From Marinimicrobium sp. (GTDB lineage Bacteria > Pseudomonadota > Gammaproteobacteria > Pseudomonadales > Cellvibrionaceae), in NCBI GenBank assembly GCA_027322215.1, contig DAHVRW010000006.1, forward strand, positions 1 to 36,712: a stretch of 36,712 nt of DNA, read 5' to 3'. The notes under the pieces are model-generated. The model was not told the origin of the DNA. It made no database searches and saw only the letters and a program-made list of their open reading frames with translations. Shown in pieces: positions 8,302 through 16,278 of this stretch. Made by a program: the position numbers and the translations under genes. Positions within the stretch are counted from its first letter, which is position 1. Every line of letters begins with the position of its first letter.

Positions 8302-8316
8302 CGTTGCTCGCTCCTG

Positions 8317-8350
8317 TTCTACCGGCGTATTTATTCTAACGGCGTATTTA
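8317..8350 (-). repeat. 17-bp tandem duplication upstream of deacetylase gene
   Basis: Two adjoining 17-base copies, 8317-8333 and 8334-8350, differ at one base. Read on the minus strand each is TAAATACGCCG(G/T)TAGAA. They end 15 bases before the deacetylase start codon, so they lie in its leader or promoter. Each copy carries a TAAATA that could serve as a -10. Confidence 0.8.
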
Positions 8351-8406
8351 GCACCCTACTCGCCCTGCCGGCTTGTAGAACTGAGCAAATGTGCCGCGTA
8401 TTAAAA

Positions 8407-8667
8407 TCAATCCAGAAATCTCAAACCGACGCCTTCGGACTCAATGCGCACCACTTCCATGCGCAGTTGAGGCGCTTCCTCGGCCAGCCCCTGCACTTGC
8501 CCGACAACCACCGTTCCGATAGGTGGCATCTGCTCTGGCTCCAGTGAAACGAAAACCCCACCATCGGAAATGTCTCGGGTTTTCGCTTCCAAATCGCCCA
8601 GAGTTTCGTGGCCAATTTTGATGCGACACACGAAGGGTGTGCGCACGTGCTCGCGTTTATCACTCAT
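8407..8667 (-). CDS. PilZ-domain protein
   Basis: This 86-residue protein is a single PilZ domain, a cyclic di-GMP sensor. The two binding motifs are visible: R-x-x-x-R in KREHVRTPF near the N-terminus and D-x-S-x-x-G in RDISDGGVFV around residue 32. The C-terminal strand ends in VGLRFLD, as usual. It probably works by contact with a partner protein. It lies 50 bases after parC on the same strand and has its own likely promoter within the end of parC. PilZ proteins are often tied to type IV pilus function and motility, and this window has pil genes and an HD-GYP protein, but I cannot link them directly. Confidence 0.88.
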   Translation of the reverse strand: MSDKREHVRTPFVCRIKIGHETLGDLEAKTRDISDGGVFVSLEPEQMPPIGTVVVGQVQGLAEEAPQLRMEVVRIESEGVGLRFLD

Positions 8668-8687
8668 AGGCTATCCCGCTCGTTGTC

Positions 8688-8716
8688 GTTATATGCGGTA
8701 CGCCGGTGGGCGACAA
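8688..8716 (-). promoter_or_regulatory. Sigma-70 promoter for the PilZ gene
   Basis: On the minus strand TTGTCG (8716-8711) is 17 bases from TATAAC (8693-8688). Transcription would start near 8681, giving a short leader containing a GGGA ribosome site before the ATG at 8667. The site lies between the parC stop (8718) and the PilZ start. Confidence 0.5.
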
Positions 8717-8717
8717 T

Positions 8718-10976
8718 TTACGTCTCGGCCACCTCAGCGCGATCTACTTTCTGAAAACCCCGTGGCAGTTTATTGCCGCGTCGGCCGCGCTCGCCCCGAT
8801 AGTGCTCCAGGTCAGTCGCTTTCAGAGTCAAATGCCGCCTACCCGCATGGAGCGTCAGCGCCTGTCCGGGCTTGAGCACGCATACGGCCAGCATATACTC
8901 TTCCCGGGCCTGCGCACGCGCGGCGGGGATATTCATAATCTTGTTGCCCTTACCTCTGGCCAATTCAGGTAACTCGGAAACCTGAAACACCAGCAGCCGC
9001 CCCTCGTTGCTCACCGCCGCCAGCAGATCCTGGGTGACATCCGCGACGGGCTGCGGTGGCAGAATCTGAGCGCCCGCGGGCACCGTAAGCATGGCCTTAC
9101 CCGCTCGGTTCTTACTGTACAGGTTCTGCAAGCTGGTCACAAAACCGTAACCCGCATCCGTGGCCAGTAACGCTTGCTCCGTGTCGGCACCCATGAGCGC
9201 ACCCTTAAAGCTGGCACCGCTGGGCGGATTCAAACGGCTGCTAATGGGCTCACCTTGACTGCGGGCCGACGGCAGGTTGTGAGCTGGCAGAGCGTAGCTG
9301 CGTCCCGTGGAGTCCAGCAACAGCACATTTTGGTTAGTTCGACCGCGCACGGCGAACCTGTACTTATCGCCCGCCTTGTAACTGAGCGCAGCAGGATCAA
9401 TATCGTGACCCCGAGCGGCGCGAATCCAGCCTTTTTCCGAAACCACCACCGTCACCGGATCGGCACTAATGAGCTCTTTTTCACTGAAGGCCTGGGCCTC
9501 AGCACGCACCACCAGGGGCGAACGTCGGTCGTCCCCATAGGTATCGGCCGCAGCCAGCAATTCTTTGCGCACCAGGTTTTTTAGTCTTACGGCGGAACCG
9601 AGAATTTTTTGCAGCTGATCCCGTTCTTTGGCCAGGGCTTCTTGCTCGGCGCGGATTTTCATTTCTTCCAGGCGCGCCAACTGCCGCAACCGGGTATCGA
9701 GAATGTAATCCGCTTGCAGCTCGCTCAAGCCGAAGCGCTCCATCAACACCGCTTTGGGGTGCTCCTCGGTGCGAATAATGTGGATCACTTCGTCAATATT
9801 TAGAAATGCGATCAGCAACCCATCTAACAAATGCAACCGGTGCTCTACCTTGTCCAACCGATATTGCAAACGCCGCCGGGTAGTGACGGTACGGAAACTG
9901 AGCCACTCGGACAGGATCTGTTGCAATCCACGCACACCGGGGCGCCCGTCCACACCTATCATGTTCATATTAACGCGGTAGCTTTTTTCCAGATCGGTGC
10001 TGGCAAACAGGTGTGCCATCAGCTGTTCCACATCGACCCGGTTAGAGCGGGGTACGATCACCAGGCGCGTGGGATTCTCGTGGTCAGATTCATCCCGTAA
10101 ATCAGCCACCATGGGCAGCTTCTTGGCCTGCATTTGCGCCGCGATCTGCTCCAGCACCCGGGAACCACTGACTTGATGCGGCAACGCCGTAACGACGAGA
10201 TCACCCGATTCTTTATCCCGCTGCCACACAGCGCGCATACGCAAGCTGCCGCGCCCACTGTCGTACATTTTCAGCAGGTCTTCCCGGGGCGTAATGATCT
10301 CCGCTTCGGTGGGCATATCCGGCCCAAGCACATGCTCACACAGCTCCTCTGTGGTGGCCTTGGGGTTATCCAGTAGATGCACGCACGCGGCGACAACCTC
10401 TCGCAAGTTGTGGGGCGGAATATCGGTAGCCATGCCCACTGCAATACCGGTGGTGCCGTTAAGCAGCACGTTGGGCACCTGCGCAGGCATAACCACTGGC
10501 TCATCCATGGTGCCGTCGAAGTTCGGTTGCCATTCCACGGTGCCCTGTTCCAGCTCCTCCAACAATACTTTGCTGTAAGCGGTCAGGCGCGATTCCGTGT
10601 AGCGCATCGCGGCGAACGATTTGGGGTCATCCGGCGAACCCCAGTTGCCCTGCCCGTCCACTAACGGGTAGCGATAGGAGAACGATTGGGCCATGAGCAC
10701 CATGGCCTCATAAGCGGCTAAATCGCCATGCGGGTGGAATTTACCGATGACGTCACCCACGGTGCGCGCGGACTTTTTGTATTTGGCGGTTGCGTTAAGC
10801 CCCAGCTCGCTCATGGCGTAAACAATGCGCCGCTGCACCGGCTTAAGACCGTCGCCGATGTGCGGCAAAGCCCGGTCGAGAATCACGTACATGGAGTAAT
10901 CCAGGTACGCTTTTTCCGTGTACTCCTTAAGGGCGATTTGTTCGTCGGCGTCGGGCGGTACTACGAGGTCGGTCAT
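8718..10976 (-). CDS. parC: DNA topoisomerase IV subunit A
   Basis: This 752-residue protein is the DNA-breaking subunit of topoisomerase IV, which separates daughter chromosomes. It matches E. coli ParC in length and sequence. The winged-helix region has [20 protein letters not shown]; the catalytic tyrosine is Y126 in [10 protein letters not shown]; and the C-terminal beta-pinwheel domain starts at about 500. Its short C-terminal domain and close match set it apart from GyrA. Residue 86, equal to E. coli Ser80 in the quinolone-resistance region, is Leu (codon TTA), while Glu90 (E. coli Glu84) is kept. The start follows AGGA by 8 bases. A good promoter lies just upstream. parE is not in the window. 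Confidence 0.96.
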   Translation of the reverse strand: MTDLVVPPDADEQIALKEYTEKAYLDYSMYVILDRALPHIGDGLKPVQRRIVYAMSELGLNATAKYKKSARTVGDVIGKFHPHGDLAAYEAMVLMAQSFSYRYPLVDGQGNWGSPDDPKSFAAMRYTESRLTAYSKVLLEELEQGTVEWQPNFDGTMDEPVVMPAQVPNVLLNGTTGIAVGMATDIPPHNLREVVAACVHLLDNPKATTEELCEHVLGPDMPTEAEIITPREDLLKMYDSGRGSLRMRAVWQRDKESGDLVVTALPHQVSGSRVLEQIAAQMQAKKLPMVADLRDESDHENPTRLVIVPRSNRVDVEQLMAHLFASTDLEKSYRVNMNMIGVDGRPGVRGLQQILSEWLSFRTVTTRRRLQYRLDKVEHRLHLLDGLLIAFLNIDEVIHIIRTEEHPKAVLMERFGLSELQADYILDTRLRQLARLEEMKIRAEQEALAKERDQLQKILGSAVRLKNLVRKELLAAADTYGDDRRSPLVVRAEAQAFSEKELISADPVTVVVSEKGWIRAARGHDIDPAALSYKAGDKYRFAVRGRTNQNVLLLDSTGRSYALPAHNLPSARSQGEPISSRLNPPSGASFKGALMGADTEQALLATDAGYGFVTSLQNLYSKNRAGKAMLTVPAGAQILPPQPVADVTQDLLAAVSNEGRLLVFQVSELPELARGKGNKIMNIPAARAQAREEYMLAVCVLKPGQALTLHAGRRHLTLKATDLEHYRGERGRRGNKLPRGFQKVDRAEVAET

Positions 10977-10993
10977 GAAGAATCCTGAAGCTG

Positions 10994-11022
10994 ATTAAAA
11001 TCGATAAAGCGTGTTATGTCAG
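10994..11022 (-). promoter_or_regulatory. Sigma-70 promoter for parC
   Basis: On the minus strand CTGACA (11022-11017), 17 bases, then TTTAAT (10999-10994). Each hexamer matches the consensus at five of six bases. The start point would be near 10987, just ahead of the AGGA ribosome site and the ATG at 10976. Confidence 0.5.
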
Positions 11023-11059
11023 CGCTTATTATGTGTATACGGGCGCGAACGGAGCTGAG

Positions 11060-11518
11060 CTAGCGCAGCCGGATTGTGCCCGCTTCTTCTACGCGCATAT
11101 CAGGCAGCCATTGATTGAAATCGAGCCGGGCCTGAAATACATAGCCAACATTATCCAGAGTGCCCCGGCGACTCATGTGCTCCACCAGGCGCGCCAAGGC
11201 TAACAGATTGGCCGAAACCTCCACGGTCACGGGTGTTTCTTCATAAGCGGCCAAGATCGGTAGCTGGCTGGTGGCGCCGCTTAAAACGTCAAAATTTTCG
11301 ATGCCGATAGTATAAGAGATGCCCCGCAGGGACAAATCCCGGCTATTGGGGTTGAGAATGGCTAGGCGTACCGCAATGCGCTGCTCAAGACCGGTGGCCG
11401 GCAACAGTTGCACATGAGTCACCTTTACCTGAGGCTGCTCTATGGTCCAGGGATAGGTGGCGCAACTGCTGAGCGCAAACAGACATAACGTCAGGGAGAC
11501 AACGCGTAATAAAAACAT
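11060..11518 (-). CDS. LEA14/WHy-type lipoprotein
   Basis: This 152-residue protein has a lipoprotein signal: a hydrophobic stretch ending in the lipobox LSSC, so the mature protein starts at Cys-19 or nearby and is anchored in a membrane from the periplasmic side. The rest fits the LEA type 2 (LEA14, WHy domain) beta-sandwich: VKVTHVQLLPATGLEQRIAV, then RLAILNPNSRDLSLRGISY, the NPN element being typical. Function of these bacterial proteins is unclear; stress or outer-membrane roles are suggested for the family. The ATG at 11518 is chosen because GGAG sits 8 bases upstream; a TTG two codons earlier is too close to it. It precedes parC by 83 bases. Confidence 0.8.
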   Translation of the reverse strand: MFLLRVVSLTLCLFALSSCATYPWTIEQPQVKVTHVQLLPATGLEQRIAVRLAILNPNSRDLSLRGISYTIGIENFDVLSGATSQLPILAAYEETPVTVEVSANLLALARLVEHMSRRGTLDNVGYVFQARLDFNQWLPDMRVEEAGTIRLR

Positions 11519-11577
11519 ATACAAGGCTCCGTTTAAGACACCGAGAAAAAGTCCATCCGACCAACAGCCCGCCTATT

Positions 11578-11593
11578 TGTGAGCTGCATCACG
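11578..11593. promoter_or_regulatory. CRP/Vfr-type operator
   Basis: TGTGA-GCTGCA-TCACG matches the CRP half-site layout TGTGA-N6-TCACA at nine of ten bases. It lies between the divergent lipoprotein gene (start 11518) and the hypothetical gene (start 11682). The centre at 11585.5 would be at -41.5 of a start point 7 bases after the TGTAAT at 11615-11620, the usual class II activator position for the rightward gene. Confidence 0.45.
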
Positions 11594-11614
11594 CGCCTTC
11601 TGCTACCAGTGTGG

Positions 11615-11620
11615 TGTAAT
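11615..11620 (+). promoter_or_regulatory. Possible -10 element for the 11682 gene
   Basis: TGTAAT (five of six to TATAAT) has no good -35 at 17 bases upstream but lies at the correct distance from the CRP-type site, which would explain the missing -35. The leader would be about 55 bases. Confidence 0.35.
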
Positions 11621-11681
11621 TTAGCGTCCGCACTGACATCCACCGAGCCGCCGCTCCGGCCAACAGTAGTCCAGAATAATT

Positions 11682-12020
11682 ATGCCTAAGCACCCGCTCA
11701 GCCCTGATGCCTTACTCGGCAGCCGCGAAATCCGTTTTTTAGACCGACAATCCACCAATTATCCCAACCTGATGCGTCTGTGTCTGGACTTCGAGTTTCG
11801 CGTTCTTCAACTGCTGCATGATTCCGCTGTGCCGAGCGAGGGCAAGTCTTTTCTGGTAGCCACGCAAGATTACCGCACCACGCCGACCGCTGCCATCACT
11901 CCAGCCTGCGCCAGCCTGGAGGAATTGGAAGAGTATATTACACACCACCTGGTGGATATTCTGCACGATTATCTATTCGGCTTTGTGGATGAAGATATTG
12001 CCAACGGCCAATTTGATTGA
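11682..12020 (+). CDS. Hypothetical protein
   Basis: I do not recognise this 112-residue protein. It is acidic towards the end, has no signal peptide or membrane helix, and contains hydrophobic heptad-like stretches (LMRLCLDFEFRVLQLLHD and LEELEEYITHHLVDILHDYL), so a small helical, soluble protein is likely. The codon use resembles its neighbours and the ATG is preceded by a plausible promoter with a CRP-type site, but the ribosome site is weak. The middle (SFLVATQDYRTTPTAAITPACAS) could be a loop or strand. The frame on the opposite strand is shorter. It is probably real but has no assignable function; the gap after it to the next gene (218 bases) argues that it stands alone. Confidence 0.6.
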   Translation: MPKHPLSPDALLGSREIRFLDRQSTNYPNLMRLCLDFEFRVLQLLHDSAVPSEGKSFLVATQDYRTTPTAAITPACASLEELEEYITHHLVDILHDYLFGFVDEDIANGQFD

Positions 12021-12090
12021 GAGCCAGCGGCGCACTCGTTCGTAAGCCAGCCGCCCGTTAGACTCCGAGCGGGCAGTTCGGCTATGCTTT

Positions 12091-12116
12091 CGGTTTCAGC
12101 GGGCGGTTTCAGCGGG
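12091..12116 (+). repeat. 13-bp exact tandem repeat
   Basis: CGGTTTCAGCGGG occurs twice in a row (12091-12103 and 12104-12116) in the gap between the hypothetical gene and the oxidoreductase. Confidence 0.85.
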
Positions 12117-12128
12117 CCATTTCGCCAT

Positions 12129-12159
12129 TTCAATGGACGATTAAATCGAAGCCATTGAA
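12129..12159. repeat. Inverted repeat in the oxidoreductase leader
   Basis: TTCAATGG (12129-12136) and CCATTGAA (12152-12159) form an 8-base stem, with an inner CGAT/ATCG pairing. A further direct copy of GCCATTGAA lies at 12165-12173. There is no T-run, so a terminator is unlikely; an operator or RNA fold is possible. Confidence 0.6.
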
Positions 12160-12238
12160 TCGGGGCCATTGAACTGAGGCGCTTACCGCTTTTACTCCGA
12201 CGCGTTTACCCAAGTGCTATTACCAGAGCCCTACTTTA

Positions 12239-13381
12239 ATGATGCGAACCCTGCTCTTGGTCGGCGGCGGTCACAGCCACAGCCTGTTGTTGCGGCGCCT
12301 GCGCAACCGCCTGGACCCCACCACGCAGGTGATCTTGGTGTCACCGGAGCGCTTTGCGCCTTACTCCGCCATGTTGCCCGGCCTGATAGCCGGCCATTAC
12401 CGGTTTCGTGATTGCCACATTGATCTGGAACAGCTATGCCGCAGCGCCGGAGCGACGTTGATTTGCGCGCGGGTGGAGCGCCTGGATCTGGATGCTCAAA
12501 CCGCCGTTCTGGACAATGGCCAACAGGTGAAATTCGATCTGGCGTCACTTAACTGTGGCATTGAGTCCGAACCACCGCCCGGCGCCAACGAACACAATCA
12601 CGTCGCCATCAAACCCATCAGCCAATTTCTGCCCCGCTGGCAAGACGCCCTTGAGCGCCTGTACCAACGGGTGGATCGCCATAAGATCGCCAGTTTGGCG
12701 GTGGTAGGCGGGGGCGCCACCGGGGTAGAAATCGCCATGGCGCTCCGCTACCGGCTCGATCGCGACCCGCGCCTTAAAGTACCGGTGGATATTCAGCTGG
12801 TGCACAGCGGCGGCACACTGCTTGCCGACGCGCCCCTGCGGGCACAGATGGAGGTTGCACGACGACTTCAGGCCATGCGCGTGCGGGTGCACCCGCTGTT
12901 CAGCGTTTCTCGGGTCGCTGACCAAGAGCTGCACACCGAACGCGGCCAACATCTGCCGGTCGACGAAGCGCTGTGGTGCATCGAGGGATCGGCGCCGGGC
13001 TGGCCGAGTCGCTGCGGATTAGCTTGCGATGCGGCGGGTCTGGTCAGGGTCAACCGTCATCTGCAATCCGAAAGCCACCCATTTGTATTTGCCGCCGGCG
13101 ACATTGCCACCATCAGCGGCCAGCCCCTGCCGCAGGCGGGCGTTCACGCCGTACGCGAAGCGCCGGTATTGGCCGAAAATCTGCTTCGCTGCCTGAACAA
13201 CCCCGACAACCCCGGAAAGTTGCGCGCGTATCGCGGCCAAAAGCGCTACCTGAGCCTATTAACCTGTGGCGAAGAGTATGCGGTCGCCCAACGTGGCGAC
13301 CGGGTACTGGCCGGCAAATGGGTTTGGTATTGGAAGCGCTATATTGATCGGCGCTTTATGGCCCAGTTCCCGCGCCCTTAA
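12239..13381 (+). CDS. FAD-dependent pyridine nucleotide-disulfide oxidoreductase, SelD-associated type
   Basis: This 380-residue flavoprotein has an N-terminal FAD-binding Rossmann motif (LLLVGGGHSHSLLLRRL), then VILVSPERFAPYSAMLPG, a second NAD(P)-binding motif (LAVVGGGATGVEIAMALRY) and the C-terminal FAD contact VFAAGDIAT. It ends in GKWVWYWKRYIDRRFM. HSH, PYSAMLPG and this ending are typical of the family that is often fused to the N-terminus of selenophosphate synthetase (SelD). Here the protein stops at the point where SelD would begin, and no selD is nearby. Type II NADH dehydrogenase is a related alternative. It is probably cytoplasmic or loosely membrane-bound; substrate unknown. Two ATGs (12239, 12242) are possible, with no strong ribosome site. 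Confidence 0.85.
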   Translation: MMRTLLLVGGGHSHSLLLRRLRNRLDPTTQVILVSPERFAPYSAMLPGLIAGHYRFRDCHIDLEQLCRSAGATLICARVERLDLDAQTAVLDNGQQVKFDLASLNCGIESEPPPGANEHNHVAIKPISQFLPRWQDALERLYQRVDRHKIASLAVVGGGATGVEIAMALRYRLDRDPRLKVPVDIQLVHSGGTLLADAPLRAQMEVARRLQAMRVRVHPLFSVSRVADQELHTERGQHLPVDEALWCIEGSAPGWPSRCGLACDAAGLVRVNRHLQSESHPFVFAAGDIATISGQPLPQAGVHAVREAPVLAENLLRCLNNPDNPGKLRAYRGQKRYLSLLTCGEEYAVAQRGDRVLAGKWVWYWKRYIDRRFMAQFPRP

Positions 13382-13423
13382 GCCGCCATTTTAAGTTCCA
13401 TGGCGACTAACGCGCGCACGAAC

Positions 13424-13789
13424 TCAGGACCCGATTTCCTGTTCCATTTCCTGCAACAGGTCCAGGGGTTCCAACTCCTCGCCTTCCAGTTCCTGAGTCC
13501 AATTGACGCCAATCAGCAACCCGTCCTTATGCATGCCGGTCAGCCAGTCATCCAGGAACTCTTCAATATCGATGGCGACCGGTTTGTACTCTTGCCACTC
13601 GTCTTCGCAGTGCACCTGCGCCAGCTCCCGAGCGGACCAAAACGGCATTACGTCGCTGTTAGGGTATTTTTCGGAACTGGTTAAAGCCCAGCCTTCGGGG
13701 CCTTCCAAACCCCAAGCGCAGCCGTTTTGCAGGCTTTCCACAATAAATCGATCCAGGTTTTCCGCCCAGTCGTCACTCAATGGCGTCAT
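13424..13789 (-). CDS. DUF2750-family protein
   Basis: This 121-residue acidic protein fits DUF2750: GCAWGLEGPEGWALTSS, then VMPFWSARELAQVHCEDEW, EYKPVAIDIEEFLDDWLTGM and DGLLIGVNW. No function is known for the family; a small soluble cytoplasmic protein is likely. The open frame extends far upstream, but the start at 13789 is supported by AAGGA seven bases ahead and by the family's usual length. It is 26 bases downstream of the metallopeptidase gene on the same strand, so the two are probably co-transcribed. Its end faces the oxidoreductase gene across 42 bases that contain a short CGCCAT/ATGGCG stem (13384-13405). Confidence 0.8.
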   Translation of the reverse strand: MTPLSDDWAENLDRFIVESLQNGCAWGLEGPEGWALTSSEKYPNSDVMPFWSARELAQVHCEDEWQEYKPVAIDIEEFLDDWLTGMHKDGLLIGVNWTQELEGEELEPLDLLQEMEQEIGS

Positions 13790-13815
13790 AGTTTTTCCTT
13801 CGCAGGCAATAGCCT

Positions 13816-14529
13816 CTATAGCGTCAGGCAGCGGCCATTGGCCTTGAGCCAGTCGCGGTGGGCTTGGTAATCGGGACACACGCTGGCCACCAGTGCCCAA
13901 AAGTTGGCGCTGTGGTTTAAGTGGCGCAGGTGGCACACCTCGTGGGCGACAAGATAGTCCACCACTGGCTCCGGTGCCAGCACTATATGCCAGTTGTATT
14001 GCAAGACACCCTCGCTGGTGCAGTGGCCCCATTTCGACCGGGTAAAGCGCACTTTTATTTCCCGGTAGCGCAGCCCCAGGCGTTGAGCCAGTGCGCTGGA
14101 CTTGGCCGTCAACAACTTGAGTGCTTCGGTCCGGTACCAATCCTTTACCAACTGACGGGCCTGTTCAACGCTGGAACGTGTGCTGCGACGGGACAACGTC
14201 ACCACTAAATCACTGCCACAGCGGTGCACACCGCCAGTGGCGCCCTGGCCTACCACCAACGTTAAGGTTTCATCCAGCCACGGCATGGTGCTACCGCTGA
14301 GATAGGAATACTCAGGGATACGTGCTAACTGACGTCGCTGGGCGGTGAGTTTTTCCACAATCCAGGCGCGTTTGCGATAGACCATTTGCTGAAGCGTGCG
14401 CTCGGACACACCCGGCGGTGCACGGACAATAACCTCGGCATCGCGGATTTCGATACTGACCGTCCGGCGACGGGCCGAACGCTGCACTCGATAGGCGAAA
14501 TCGCCAGCAATCAGAGGCTGCAAGCTCAT
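13816..14529 (-). CDS. YgjP-type zinc metallopeptidase (DUF45)
   Basis: This 237-residue protein belongs to the YgjP/WLM-like metallopeptidase family. The zinc motif is HEVCHLRHLNHS (HExxH followed by the third ligand further on), preceded by KVRFTRSKWGHCTSEGVLQYNWHIVLAPEPVVDYLV, which is the family signature. The N-terminal part (RRRTVSIEIRDAEVIVRAPPGVSERTLQQMV) matches the usual first domain. It has no signal peptide and should be cytoplasmic. The physiological substrate is not known. The ATG at 14529 overlaps the stop of the phosphate transporter gene as ATGA; the longer open frame upstream overlaps that gene and is not coding. Confidence 0.88.
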   Translation of the reverse strand: MSLQPLIAGDFAYRVQRSARRRTVSIEIRDAEVIVRAPPGVSERTLQQMVYRKRAWIVEKLTAQRRQLARIPEYSYLSGSTMPWLDETLTLVVGQGATGGVHRCGSDLVVTLSRRSTRSSVEQARQLVKDWYRTEALKLLTAKSSALAQRLGLRYREIKVRFTRSKWGHCTSEGVLQYNWHIVLAPEPVVDYLVAHEVCHLRHLNHSANFWALVASVCPDYQAHRDWLKANGRCLTL

Positions 14530-16103
14530 TGCTCTGCCGGCGCCTGATAATTTAACCGCCGGCGGGCCAAATCGATGTTCTCGATATGCACCGCCACGTG
14601 CTGCAACCAGCGGGCGATATCCATAAGACTTACCCCTTGCTTCAAATCCAGGTGCCCTTGGGCAATCCGTTGCATGGTGCTCTCGCGGATGGTTTGCTCC
14701 AACTGCGTAACCTCGGCCACCAATGTACTGACCTGCTGCTCGTCCAGTGTCTCTTTGTGCTGCAACAGCTGCACCAGCTCGCGTACCCGCTGAGCGGGCT
14801 CTCGCAAACCATCTCCGTTGCGAAGAGCAACATGTACTGATTTGTTGCTGCAACGATCCAACAGACGCTGTAAATGATCCACCATTTTGATCGCCGCGAG
14901 CAGACGTTCCCATTCGGCCTCTGACGTGGAGTCCAGATGAATGGAATCAATATATTCCTGGATATCGTTGAGCTCGCGTTCGTTATCCGCTAAAGAAGTC
15001 GCTCTGGGCACATCGCCGAGGATGTATGCCAGTTGCTGAGCCACCATATCTGCCTGACTAATCAGCACTTTTTGTACCGCCGTCAATGCCAGCTCCGGAA
15101 ATTTGAGTAGACCCTGGTCCAGCACCTGTTGATAACCATAGGGTTTATCGGGAAACAGCCGCTCCACCAAATGCGCAAAATTTTTAACGAACGGCAGCAC
15201 CATCACGATGCCCAAAAAGTTAAACCCTGTGTGGAAACCGACCAATGCGAACTCTCCGTGCTGAACCAAACTCCCCGGCGAGGCGAACTCCCACAGCCAA
15301 ACATACGGCGTGATCAGAAACAGGGCCACGCTGCTCACAAAAGTGTTGTACAGCACATGGGAAAAACCGGTACGGCGCACGTGAATATTGCCACCCACCG
15401 TCGCCGCCGCAGCGGACGAGCTGGTGCCTATGTTCATGCCCACAACCAGCGCTGCGGCCTGCTCAAAAACGATGGTGCCCGTGAACAGCGCCGTCAGTGC
15501 CGCCACCACACCGGCGGTGGACGATTGAGTGATGAGCGTAAACAGCACCCCAAGGAACACCAGCTGAAATTTACCCCACAGGTTGTCGGCCCCGAGGCGG
15601 GAAAAATCCACATAGTCCTGCAAGCCGCTCAGCCCCGCCTGCAAGCCGGCAATACCCACGAAGACCAAACCAAAACCGGCGACCGCGTAACCCATGCCCT
15701 GGAAGCGACGTCCACCAAATAAGCGCATGAAAGCACCGATAAAAATCAGTACCGTGGCCAATGTGCCGAACTGAAACTTGAGGCCCACCACGGCCACTAG
15801 CCAACCGGTCAGGGTGGTGCCCAGAGACGAGCCCAAAATAATGCTTAACGCCTGATAAAAACTCAGCAGGCCCGCACCTACGAAACCGATGGTGGCGATT
15901 ACGGCTGCACTGGAGGACTGCAATACCGCCGTAGCCAAAAACCCTGTCACTGCCCCACTGAACGGGCTGCGGGTGACGCGCCGCAGGGAGGTGCGGATGG
16001 CATCGCCGGCCATTGCCTTGAGCCCTTCAGTCATGAGGGACATGCCCAACAAGAACATCCCCAAACCGCCCATGACGCCGACAACGATGGTACTTAACTC
16101 CAT
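14526..16103 (-). CDS. Na/Pi cotransporter with PhoU-like C-terminus
   Basis: This 525-residue inner-membrane protein is a sodium-dependent phosphate transporter of the YjbB/NptA family. Two inverted-repeat membrane halves are visible, each with the QSSS/T-A substrate loop: TAVLQSSSAAVIATIGFV and TLITQSSTAGVVAALTAL, with GSSLGTTLTGW and MNIGTSSSAAAATVGG as the matching second loops. The region from about 350 to the end is soluble and helical, with a PhoU-like look (QADMVAQQLAYILGD, LLAAIKMVDHLQRLLDRC, DIARWLQHVAVHIENID). It could import or export phosphate. The ATG at 16103 is the only good one. It is divergent from psd, and the gap between the two carries their promoters. Confidence 0.9.
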   Translation of the reverse strand: MELSTIVVGVMGGLGMFLLGMSLMTEGLKAMAGDAIRTSLRRVTRSPFSGAVTGFLATAVLQSSSAAVIATIGFVGAGLLSFYQALSIILGSSLGTTLTGWLVAVVGLKFQFGTLATVLIFIGAFMRLFGGRRFQGMGYAVAGFGLVFVGIAGLQAGLSGLQDYVDFSRLGADNLWGKFQLVFLGVLFTLITQSSTAGVVAALTALFTGTIVFEQAAALVVGMNIGTSSSAAAATVGGNIHVRRTGFSHVLYNTFVSSVALFLITPYVWLWEFASPGSLVQHGEFALVGFHTGFNFLGIVMVLPFVKNFAHLVERLFPDKPYGYQQVLDQGLLKFPELALTAVQKVLISQADMVAQQLAYILGDVPRATSLADNERELNDIQEYIDSIHLDSTSEAEWERLLAAIKMVDHLQRLLDRCSNKSVHVALRNGDGLREPAQRVRELVQLLQHKETLDEQQVSTLVAEVTQLEQTIRESTMQRIAQGHLDLKQGVSLMDIARWLQHVAVHIENIDLARRRLNYQAPAEQ

Positions 16104-16278
16104 AACGCGCGCCTGTGTTTTACAGTAACTTCCATAACGGTATCTTCAAAAAAACAATCTTTAATTGAGGAGTCTTTGAAAAAGGGGCTTTGGTCAAAGG
16201 GCGTTAGTCAGCCCTGTATGTGGCGCCGCGCCAAATTTGCTAGTATGCGCCTTGAAATTTACCCGGATGCCCATTGCG

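Noticed and set aside
12545-12952. 135-residue minus-strand ORF inside the oxidoreductase gene
   Set aside because: Shadow of a gene with two nucleotide-binding motifs.
15129-15722. 197-residue + strand ORF inside the Na/Pi transporter gene
   Set aside because: The minus-strand frame is a clear transporter with paired QSSS/QSST loops; the + frame is its shadow.
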